A stretch of 6,968 nucleotides of DNA, from NCBI GenBank assembly GCA_002424305.1, contig DIQZ01000050.1:1321-8288 (forward strand). The letters are read 5' to 3'. A program made the position numbers and the translations under genes. Positions 1 to 5,755 of this stretch are shown here, one piece after another (positions within the stretch are counted from its first letter, which is position 1; each line of letters starts with the position of its first letter). The notes beneath the pieces are model-generated. The model saw nothing but the letters and a program-made list of their open reading frames with translations. It had not been told where the DNA came from and did not search any database. The DNA is from Firmicutes bacterium UBA5449. Lineage in GTDB: Bacteria > Bacillota > SHA-98 > UBA4971.

Positions 1-636
1 GGCTGAGATTAGGAAGAAAAGGACTCCCCACTGAATTCTCCGCTGGATCAGGCTTTGACCCCTTCCCTCTTCCAGCAGGCAGGATGACAAGAAGAGCGTA
101 GCAGGTATTAGGAATGACCCTGCGACATTAGGATCCTTGAATAGACCCATAGGCCGACTGCCGTAGGTCATCCGAAGAAGTGTAGATAAATTGAATATGT
201 TACCGAAGAAACCGGCCCAGATGAGTGCCGCTGTAACCAACGCTGCTATCATATAAGCATTGATAAGCTGCCTCTTTAGGGCGTCATTCTCAGAAGTCAA
301 ACCGGAAACAAGTAGAGAGAAGGCAATCAGATAAGCCGTGATTCCGAAAAAACGCATTCCTGCTTTCACGGATACCGCACCTATCAACCCCACCGCATTA
401 ATCAGCATGAAAGCAAGCAGTGAGCCTGTGACCACCACGGGCAGGTTTGGGATATTGCGCATCAAGGCGAATATGCCCACTGTTATGGCAAGAGCAGCTG
501 TAATATCACATATGGCAGGCTCAAAACAGACGAAAAACCCCGTACCTACCGCGACCTGAGCGAGGACGGACGCTACATCAATAGCATGTCGATAAGCTCC
601 AATCTTGGCATGTTGACAAAATTGGGTCTTCATCAT
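1..636 (-). CDS. O-antigen ligase/polymerase-like membrane protein, N-terminal part (runs off left edge)
   Basis: I translated the minus strand from an ATG at 636 and it stays open for 212 codons to the window edge, so the C-terminus is missing. The product is strongly hydrophobic, with membrane segments near residues 22-38, 44-58, 66-88, 96-112, 126-147, 173-187 and 203-212. The segment GLFKDPNVAGSF (residues 164-175), preceded by an Arg-Pro, matches the conserved R..G.F.DPN..G signature of the WaaL/Wzy-type O-antigen ligase family. Such proteins transfer or polymerise lipid-linked glycans at the outer face of the inner membrane. The first ATG overlaps the GT2 stop as ATGA. The next codon is also ATG (633) and lies 7 bases from a GGAG, a better spacing than the 4 bases for the first ATG, so the true start may be 633. 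The family call is firm. Ligase versus polymerase cannot be decided, because the large periplasmic loop lies outside the window. Confidence 0.82.
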   Translation of the reverse strand, partial: MMKTQFCQHAKIGAYRHAIDVASVLAQVAVGTGFFVCFEPAICDITAALAITVGIFALMRNIPNLPVVVTGSLLAFMLINAVGLIGAVSVKAGMRFFGITAYLIAFSLLVSGLTSENDALKRQLINAYMIAALVTAALIWAGFFGNIFNLSTLLRMTYGSRPMGLFKDPNVAGSFLIPATLFLSSCLLEEGRGQSLIQRRIQWGVLFFLISA

Positions 637-1508
637 ATGTCTCCTTGATTTCGCGCAATCTTTCTCACGACTTTCCGCACAAGTCCGGACCTTGCAGCAA
701 AATCCCCGGGAGTCAGAAATGCAACTGCAGTCCTCGCCAGGATCTGCCTCTTCCACTTGTTGCGCTCTCCGGCATCATTAAGCTCTCCGACATCATTAAG
801 CTCTCCGCCAATCTTGAGCAGTGCCTCAACGTGGCCTGCACGCATCGGGAATCTCGCCTTGGTAAGACTCCCTGAATGGACTCTGTAGCGCACCAGCGGC
901 TCCAAGATACAACAGAACCGATACCTACGGGCCAGTCTCAGCCAGAGAAGATAGTCCTCAGCATACCTCATAGAGGGATCGAATCCCCCTACCTCTTCGA
1001 TTACGTGGCGTTTCACAAGAACGGATTGACACGCGATGAAATTTCGCACGAGGAGTGCTTGGAATATATCACCTTGCTTTAGGAAGGAAGGATCCCACAG
1101 CCACTTTCCGAGATTTCTCCCCTCTTCGTCTATGAGTTCTGCAGCGGAATACACTACTATCTCAGTGGAATCCCGGCCTTTCTCTCTTTCATATTCACGT
1201 ATCTGCTTTTCCAACTTCATGGATGTCCAGATATCATCTGAATCCTGAAACGCAACAAAGGTGCCTCTGGCATACGCTAGGCCTAAATTACGGGCCGCTG
1301 AAGGACCCAAGTTCTCATCGCACCTCACCACTGTCAACCTGTCATCGTCTAGCTCAGCCAGGAGATGGGCGGTTTTGTCTGTAGACGCATCATCTATGAC
1401 AATGACCTCCAGATCAGGCATGGACTGCGCAAGGACTGAGTTTACCGCAGAAAGGACATGCTTTTCAGAGCTATAGGTCGGAATGATTACGGAAACCAAA
1501 GGTGCCAT
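633..1508 (-). CDS. Family 2 glycosyltransferase (GT-A fold)
   Basis: The 291-residue protein is a typical cytoplasmic inverting GT2 transferase that would add a sugar from a nucleotide-sugar donor to a growing surface glycan. Visible motifs in order are VSVIIPTY (residues 5-12), VIDDASTDKT (37-46, nucleotide binding), ENLGPSAARN (65-74), the metal-binding DSDD (89-92), GGFD (174-177), and the ED pair in YAEDYLLW (182-189) that holds the likely catalytic base Asp185. YRVH (208-211) follows. No membrane anchor is seen. The start at 1508 is preceded by a G-rich stretch (GGGGGTG) about 5 bases upstream, and V-S-V-I-I-P begins at residue 5, as usual for the family. The C-terminal part carries a GELNDV/GELNDA duplication at about residues 235-246. 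The gene overlaps the downstream ligase-like gene, suggesting translational coupling. Donor and acceptor sugars cannot be predicted. Confidence 0.92.
   Translation of the reverse strand: MAPLVSVIIPTYSSEKHVLSAVNSVLAQSMPDLEVIVIDDASTDKTAHLLAELDDDRLTVVRCDENLGPSAARNLGLAYARGTFVAFQDSDDIWTSMKLEKQIREYEREKGRDSTEIVVYSAAELIDEEGRNLGKWLWDPSFLKQGDIFQALLVRNFIACQSVLVKRHVIEEVGGFDPSMRYAEDYLLWLRLARRYRFCCILEPLVRYRVHSGSLTKARFPMRAGHVEALLKIGGELNDVGELNDAGERNKWKRQILARTAVAFLTPGDFAARSGLVRKVVRKIARNQGDI
764..807 (-). repeat. 18-bp in-frame tandem repeat inside the GT2 gene
   Basis: On the plus strand the units gctctccggcatcattaa (764-781) and gctctccgacatcattaa (782-799) differ at one base, and a third partial unit begins gctctccg at 800. 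On the coding strand this gives G-E-L-N-D-V, G-E-L-N-D-A, then G-E-R-N. The period is a multiple of three, so gain or loss of units would keep the frame and lengthen or shorten a linker in the C-terminal region, away from the catalytic motifs. Confidence 0.85.
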
Positions 1509-1519
1509 TTCGCACCCCC

Positions 1520-1546
1520 TAGCTATCTACTTCAGAACCATAGCTA
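1520..1546 (-). other. Short inverted repeat directly upstream of the GT2 ribosome binding site
   Basis: TAGCTAT (1520-1526) and ATAGCTA (1540-1546) form a perfect 7-bp inverted repeat with a 13-base loop. In the minus-strand transcript the stem ends immediately before the GGGGG that acts as the GT2 ribosome binding site. The stem is A/U-rich, so a stable RNA hairpin is uncertain. It could also be a protein-binding site or chance. Confidence 0.35.
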
Positions 1547-1558
1547 ACTGCCGTTCAG

Positions 1559-1658
1559 CCTTTCAGTTGACCCGGGTTTTGACCTACTTATTCGAATCTT
1601 GACCTATTTACTCGAGTTTTGGCCCACTTGCTCAAGTTTCAACCCGCTGAATCTTGTA
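1559..1658. repeat. 20-bp period degenerate tandem repeat with phased palindromic hexamers
   Basis: Units starting at 1579, 1599 and 1619 align without gaps: ttgacctacttattcgaatc, ttgacctatttactcgagtt, ttggcccacttgctcaagtt. A weaker unit follows at 1639 and a partial one precedes at 1559. Neighbouring strong units share 15-16 of 20 bases. The hexamers at unit positions 13-18 are CCCGGG (1571), TTCGAA (1591), CTCGAG (1611) and CTCAAG (1631). The first three are perfect palindromes of different sequence, at exact 20-base intervals. The array lies in the gap between the GT4 stop and the GT2 start. It could be a row of binding sites on one DNA face, or a decaying minisatellite. Confidence 0.75.
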
Positions 1659-1675
1659 CCGCCGTTTTCCCAAAT

Positions 1676-1743
1676 CTTCCGCTTTTCTAGAGCTTCGGCT
1701 TTTCTAGCTCTTCAGCTTTTCTAGATCTTCCGTTTCTCTAGAT
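1676..1743. repeat. 17-bp tandem repeat, four copies, overlapping the end of the GT4 gene
   Basis: Plus-strand units are cttccgcttttctagag (1676-1692), cttcggcttttctagct (1693-1709), cttcagcttttctagat (1710-1726) and cttccgtttctctagat (1727-1743). A further cttca follows at 1744. TCTAGA occurs at 1686, 1720 and 1737, with TCTAGC at 1703, all spaced 17 bases apart. The last eight codons and the TAG stop of the GT4 gene are made of this repeat. Because 17 is not a multiple of three, CTAG is read as CTA (Leu) in one unit and as the TAG stop in the next. Confidence 0.85.
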
Positions 1744-2893
1744 CTTCAATGATAATCCTGGCCAAGTTCACACCTGTGTTAACTCTGCGGATCTCGTCCC
1801 CTGCTACCAGTGCTTCATGTGAAAACTCCCGGTAATTACGGCGTATGGTATCTATGCCCCTAATCACTGCCTCAGGTTTTGCGTCATCCACTATGACTCC
1901 GCCTCCGTACCTTTCCACCTGGTCTGCAAGGGAAGAACCTCTGACTACTATCACCGGTTTTCCACGCGAAAACGACTCCAGTAATATACCTGACAATCTG
2001 TGGGAATAAGACTCGGGCTCATAAAGACAAAGCACAATTGAACTCTTGGATATCTGCTTTCCGAATTCATCCGGAAGCAACGGCGTTTCAATGAGCGTGA
2101 CGTTGCTTTGCAGCTTAGAGATTGCCTTGAGATGATTTACCGCATCCGGAATCCCCGGTTCATATCCACCGGCAGGAGGGATGCACTGTATCATGAACCT
2201 ATAGCCCTCACCACACTCGGATACCAGTTGAACCACAGCCGGGAATCCCTTTTCTCTCCGCGCATCCCCCATGTAGCTGATGATAAAGTCAGCTTCGTGG
2301 CTCGAGGTCCCACCTGTGCACAGAGTCGGCAGATCGTTCGGCAATAACGGCACTATGGGCAATGGTACGTTCGAGATCAAATCTACATTTGCAGATGTAA
2401 TCTTCTTGTGAAACAAGTCTTTGCCCAGTGATGTCGGATGAAGAAATATTATCGGGGTCGTGGTTCGGTTGAAGTTCAAATCTACCAGAGGTCTCAGAAA
2501 TCTGGCCTTAGCTTGGCTGATGACCAATGCGTGCAGATACAAGTAAATCGGAGTGTGGGATCTGACTCTGCTTGCAGCATAGAGCGTCTCCCAGTTGTCA
2601 GAGGTAGTCATTAGGCACAAATCATAATCTCCTACGTACTTTTGCAGAAAACCGCTAAGTCCATGGATATACAGAAGATGCCTGGCAATCTTACGGAATA
2701 CGGGCATCCCCATGACACCTGAGAGCGAATACGGAATAACCTTTTGACCTAAATCCGTAATATCAGAGTGTTTCGGGATGAATACATCTACGTCATGCCC
2801 TAACTCTCTGAAACCCGCCCTCACTTCAGATACAACATTATGGTAGTGGCCTGTCCTGTTTTGAAGATACGGTTCGACTATAGCGACTCGCAT
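1721..2893 (-). CDS. GT-B glycosyltransferase, GT4/GT1-like
   Basis: The 390-residue protein has the two-domain layout of GT-B transferases. The N-terminal domain opens with MRVAIVEPYLQNRTGHYHNV, whose Gly-His stretch is typical of the acceptor-side loop, followed by a GFRELGHDVDVF helix-strand. The C-terminal domain has IISYMGDARREKGF (residues 204-217), the usual start of the donor-binding half, then CLYEPESYSHRLSGILLESFSRGKPVIV (289-316) and GGGVIVDD (330-337). In the standard EX7E motif the second Glu is Glu306. The residue eight positions before it is His298, so the first Glu is not conserved in the usual place. The start at 2893 has AGGAG 9 bases upstream. A 177-base gap separates it from the MFS gene, so it may have its own promoter, though I found no convincing -35/-10 pair. 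It probably adds a sugar to a surface glycan; specificity is unknown. Its C-terminal tail is encoded by a 17-bp repeat. Confidence 0.87.
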   Translation of the reverse strand: MRVAIVEPYLQNRTGHYHNVVSEVRAGFRELGHDVDVFIPKHSDITDLGQKVIPYSLSGVMGMPVFRKIARHLLYIHGLSGFLQKYVGDYDLCLMTTSDNWETLYAASRVRSHTPIYLYLHALVISQAKARFLRPLVDLNFNRTTTPIIFLHPTSLGKDLFHKKITSANVDLISNVPLPIVPLLPNDLPTLCTGGTSSHEADFIISYMGDARREKGFPAVVQLVSECGEGYRFMIQCIPPAGGYEPGIPDAVNHLKAISKLQSNVTLIETPLLPDEFGKQISKSSIVLCLYEPESYSHRLSGILLESFSRGKPVIVVRGSSLADQVERYGGGVIVDDAKPEAVIRGIDTIRRNYREFSHEALVAGDEIRRVNTGVNLARIIIEDLEKRKI

Positions 2894-3070
2894 TCTTCGC
2901 CACTCCTCTGTTCATCTCGTCCTTGGATCCCCGTACTTAGGTTAATTGTTATTCGCTGCCGATTCTCCGTTTCCTTCCGAACAAATCACGATTATCAGTC
3001 TCAGGTGACTCAAGCGTGGCGAAATCGTGGAACCCTAATGAGATACATCGAAAAGAGGCCTCGTGACACG

Positions 3071-4363
3071 TCATTCATAGCTCGACCGGCTCAACCGGGA
3101 ATTAGCCTTATTTGTCATCCAAGCAAAGTACGCAACCAGGCAACTGAGTGCGCTAATACCTGCCGTAGTAAGGAAAGCGACATTAAATCCTGATGAATCG
3201 ATCATCCTTCCAACCATTGCCGGACCTACAGATGCACCCACAAAACTCAATGCATTTGCAAAGCCGGTTACCGCATCCCAACTCTCGGGAGGGGTCGAAT
3301 CATGTATGCTAGCCATTACAGAGCCAAAAGCCATGGGAATGACAAACCCGTAGATCGCGAGAGAAATAAAGAGAAAGGCCTTACCTAAATTAGCCAGTGG
3401 CAAGCAAACCGCAAATGCGCCTAAACCCGTTGTGAGAATGGCAGTCTCAAATTTCCCAATAGAATCTAACATTATTCCCATGGTCGTTTGGCCAAGTACT
3501 CCTATAGCTCTGATCCCGCCGTAGAGCGCTGCTGCAGATGCCTGCGTAAAACCCTTCGCTTCCGATAGGAATGAGCATAGGAAAGTGTTTAACCCCCATG
3601 CCTTGATAGAATCAAGCATAAGGACACTTACAAGCAAGACATAGGTAATACCAATAGCCCCTTCAGAAAGCACAGGCCGATGCTCTCTTGAGTCTGCATT
3701 CTCAACCAAATTATGATCTTTGGGCAAGTACTTCAATATTAGTAATCCTATAGGAATACCCACCAGACCCCATGCAAGATAAGCTATCCTCCAGTTCCAG
3801 TATTTAAGGGCTACTCCCGACATCGCAGAGCTTAAGACAGCTCCCAGTGACGTCGCAGATAAGTAAAAGCCCATGATTAATCCCTTATGTTTTGAAGAGC
3901 TAGAGAGACCTGCTATTATGGAAAGTCCTGTTATGAAGTAGACTCCGGCAGTTAAAGCCCCGGCCACCTGTAAAAGGAGCAGAGTCTCATAGCTATGTAC
4001 TAGACTTGTTAACATGAGCACGACAGCATATGTAATTGTGCTAAATACTAAGATCCTACGACGTCCTACCAGCCGACTTAAGATACCAACCAAAGCCTGG
4101 ACAATAGCATATACTATAGAGAAAACCGTCATAAGAGCAGAACTCTGAAGATGAGTAAGACTGAATTCTCTTCGGATCGCAACTAGGAGGGGCGGAAGAA
4201 GCTGTCTACCACCTTGATTATATGTCATTCCGCAAATACAGAGGCCCGCAATGAATACCGGTGCAATGTACTTATCAGCTGATGAACTTGCTACGTCTCT
4301 TAGACTTAACTGATTATTGTGTCGCGTGCTTACTTCCTCCCCCTGCAGGTGTTGCGAAGACAT
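3071..4363 (-). CDS. Major facilitator superfamily transporter, substrate unknown
   Basis: The 430-residue protein has about twelve membrane segments (near residues 33-51, 75-97, 104-122, 127-151, 163-187, 192-212, 236-255, 276-298, 306-325, 329-352, 364-388, 394-416). A charged central loop at about 213-233 splits it into two six-helix halves. The MFS motif-A region between helices 2 and 3 reads GILSRLVGRRRI (93-104), lacking the usual Asp but keeping the basic cluster. YWNWRIAY (188-195) matches the common W-R motif after helix 5. The roughly 30-residue polar N-terminus is unusually long. The ATG at 4363 has no good ribosome binding site. A strong GGGGGAGGAA (4334-4342) instead lies inside codons 8-10, with no ATG, GTG or TTG in frame after it until residue 46. 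An in-frame TAG upstream excludes extension. It lies 43 bases after the aldolase gene and could belong to the sugar operon or stand alone. Confidence 0.88.
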   Translation of the reverse strand: MSSQHLQGEEVSTRHNNQLSLRDVASSSADKYIAPVFIAGLCICGMTYNQGGRQLLPPLLVAIRREFSLTHLQSSALMTVFSIVYAIVQALVGILSRLVGRRRILVFSTITYAVVLMLTSLVHSYETLLLLQVAGALTAGVYFITGLSIIAGLSSSSKHKGLIMGFYLSATSLGAVLSSAMSGVALKYWNWRIAYLAWGLVGIPIGLLILKYLPKDHNLVENADSREHRPVLSEGAIGITYVLLVSVLMLDSIKAWGLNTFLCSFLSEAKGFTQASAAALYGGIRAIGVLGQTTMGIMLDSIGKFETAILTTGLGAFAVCLPLANLGKAFLFISLAIYGFVIPMAFGSVMASIHDSTPPESWDAVTGFANALSFVGASVGPAMVGRMIDSSGFNVAFLTTAGISALSCLVAYFAWMTNKANSRLSRSSYE

Positions 4364-4406
4364 TCTATGACTTAACGCAAATAAGATATCCTATGTTCTA
4401 AAGGCA

Positions 4407-5258
4407 TTAAGCCTTCCCGGACGTTCCGAAGAGCCTCATCTTCGCCTTGACTCTTTCTTTCATGGCTTCACGCCCCGGCCTCAATACCTTCCTTAAGTCG
4501 ATTACATCAGGATCTTTCGCAATTGCCTCTTTCACTGATTTCATGCATGCCTTGTTTAGCTCTGTTGCAATGTTTATCTTGCATATTCCGGCAGGGATTG
4601 CATCTTTATATCCTTCATCAGTTACACCGGAGGCGCCATGCAACACCAATGGTATTCCGACAAGTTCACTTATCTTCTTTATCCTGTCTATATCCAAGTT
4701 CGCTGACTGCTGGCGCATTGCATGGACACTTCCCACTGCCACTGCAAGTGAATCTACCCCTGTCAACTCCACAAACTTTAGTGCCTCTTCAGGATCAGTC
4801 ATGAGCGCCTTTACGTCTTCTTCTGTAACTTGTCCTGCTTGTGGCACTTTACCCAGCTCTGCTTCAACAGGCACATTACATGCATGGGCTATCTCCACTA
4901 TCTTTTTCGTGATAGCTGCATTCTCCTCAAATGATAGGGACGATCCGTCAAACATCAAGGATGTGAATCCTGCTCTCAGGCACCTCACATTCTGGAGAAA
5001 GTCTGTCCCGTGATCTAAGTGAAGCACCACCGGAACGCTGGCTTTCTCAGCAGAAGCCTTGACCATTGCTACTATATGATCCAAACCTGCATACTTTATG
5101 GCTCCTTGGCTTGCCTGTAATATTACAGGAGCTTTTTCTTCTTCAGCAGCTTCGATAATTGCCTGCACATACTCTAGGTTATTCGCGTTAAAGGCACCTA
5201 CTGCATAGCCACGTTTCATTGCATCTTCCAGCAGTTCCTTACTGGTTACTAATGCCAT
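4407..5258 (-). CDS. fba: Class II fructose-bisphosphate (ketose-bisphosphate) aldolase
   Basis: The 283-residue protein is a zinc-dependent class II aldolase, expected to split fructose-1,6-bisphosphate into dihydroxyacetone phosphate and glyceraldehyde-3-phosphate in the cytoplasm. Motifs are AFNANN (22-27), LHLDHG (79-84, catalytic Asp82 and zinc ligand His83), MFDGSSL (102-108), VEAELG (131-136, likely zinc ligand Glu134), GSVHAM (176-181, His179), LHGASGV (206-212, His207) and KINIATEL (227-234). I chose the ATG at 5258 because GGAGGG lies 7 bases upstream and MALVTSKELL is the standard N-terminus. An ATG at 5279 would add seven residues but lacks such a site. Two places differ from the textbook pattern: VPQAG replaces the usual Gly-rich loop after AELG, and Ala replaces Gly after His179. 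The family also includes tagatose-bisphosphate aldolases (GatY/KbaY), which this resembles in FVELTGVDSLAVA. The pfk neighbour favours fructose-1,6-bisphosphate as substrate. Confidence 0.92.
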   Translation of the reverse strand: MALVTSKELLEDAMKRGYAVGAFNANNLEYVQAIIEAAEEEKAPVILQASQGAIKYAGLDHIVAMVKASAEKASVPVVLHLDHGTDFLQNVRCLRAGFTSLMFDGSSLSFEENAAITKKIVEIAHACNVPVEAELGKVPQAGQVTEEDVKALMTDPEEALKFVELTGVDSLAVAVGSVHAMRQQSANLDIDRIKKISELVGIPLVLHGASGVTDEGYKDAIPAGICKINIATELNKACMKSVKEAIAKDPDVIDLRKVLRPGREAMKERVKAKMRLFGTSGKA

Positions 5259-5265
5259 TTGCTTT

Positions 5266-5271
5266 CCCTCC
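5266..5271 (-). promoter_or_regulatory. Ribosome binding site that sets the aldolase start
   Basis: GGAGGG on the minus strand lies 7 bases before the ATG at 5258. It lies downstream of the alternative ATG at 5279 and so cannot serve it, which decides the start in favour of 5258. Confidence 0.8.
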
Positions 5272-5279
5272 GCATACAC

Positions 5280-5735
5280 CTATTCTTCTTCATCCATGGG
5301 GGTCTCAAGAAGAGATATCTTAGCCAGTCTCCTTGCATGGCGTCCTCCCTGGTATTCAGTGGTTAACCAGGTCTTTACGATTTCAAGGGCGAGTCCTACA
5401 TCAATTACTCGGGCTCCGATTGTCAACACATTCGAGTTATTATGCTCTCGCGTCATCTTAGCCGAAAACATATCATGACATAAAGAGGCTCGTATACCCC
5501 GAATCTTGTTAGCTGCAATCGACATCCCTATGCCTGTACCGCATACCAAGATCCCTCTATCAGCCTCTCCACCTGCGACAGCCCGTGCTACAGGCGCTGC
5601 AATATCCGGATAGTCGCATGAGTCCTCAGTCTTGCATCCGTAATCCTTATACTCTATACCCATCTCCTGTAATAAGGCCTTTATCTCTTCCTTCAACCTG
5701 TATCCTGCATGATCTGATCCAATTGCAACCTTCAT
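5280..5735 (-). CDS. rpiB: Ribose-5-phosphate isomerase B
   Basis: The product (151 residues from this start) belongs to the RpiB/LacAB sugar-phosphate isomerase family and would interconvert ribose-5-phosphate and ribulose-5-phosphate in the non-oxidative pentose phosphate pathway. It shows GSDHAGY (6-12, with Asp8 and His9), DYPDIA (41-46), CGTGIGMSIAANK (65-77, with the catalytic-type Cys65), REHNNSN (96-102, His98 and Asn99) and GGRHARRLAKI (130-140). The Cys, His and Arg expected of RpiB are all present, which favours RpiB over LacA/LacB. The start is uncertain. ATG at 5735 gives MKVAIGSDHAG, the usual family N-terminus, with AGGGG 7 bases upstream. ATG at 5756 adds MGARGMK and overlaps the pfk stop as TAATG, with AAGGA upstream. 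Either way it is tightly joined to pfk and 21 bases from the aldolase start. Confidence 0.93.
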   Translation of the reverse strand: MKVAIGSDHAGYRLKEEIKALLQEMGIEYKDYGCKTEDSCDYPDIAAPVARAVAGGEADRGILVCGTGIGMSIAANKIRGIRASLCHDMFSAKMTREHNNSNVLTIGARVIDVGLALEIVKTWLTTEYQGGRHARRLAKISLLETPMDEEE

Positions 5736-5755
5736 TTTCATACCCCTAGCGCCCA

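Noticed and set aside
338..559. Plus-strand reading frame of 73 codons at the left end
   Set aside because: It is the antisense of the ligase-like membrane protein, whose minus-strand frame has clear helices and a family signature.
1579..1604. Repeated TTGACC on the plus strand as -35 boxes
   Set aside because: No plus-strand gene lies downstream and no -10 element is correctly spaced. The motif recurs because it is part of the 20-bp unit.
1509..1743. CRISPR array
   Set aside because: Units are contiguous and degenerate, with no spacers of uniform length, and no cas genes are present.
3053..3070. Palindromes GAGGCCTC and CGTG-T-CACG after the MFS stop as a terminator
   Set aside because: They lack room for a loop, so they cannot form a usual intrinsic terminator, and only four T residues follow.
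4401..4415. Inverted repeat AAGGC/GCCTT at the aldolase stop as a terminator
   Set aside because: The stem is only 5 bp and no T-run follows on the minus strand.
4447..5013. Plus-strand reading frame of 188 codons
   Set aside because: It lies wholly opposite the aldolase gene, whose motifs are unmistakable, and its translation shows only low-complexity Ser/Thr/Pro-rich sequence.
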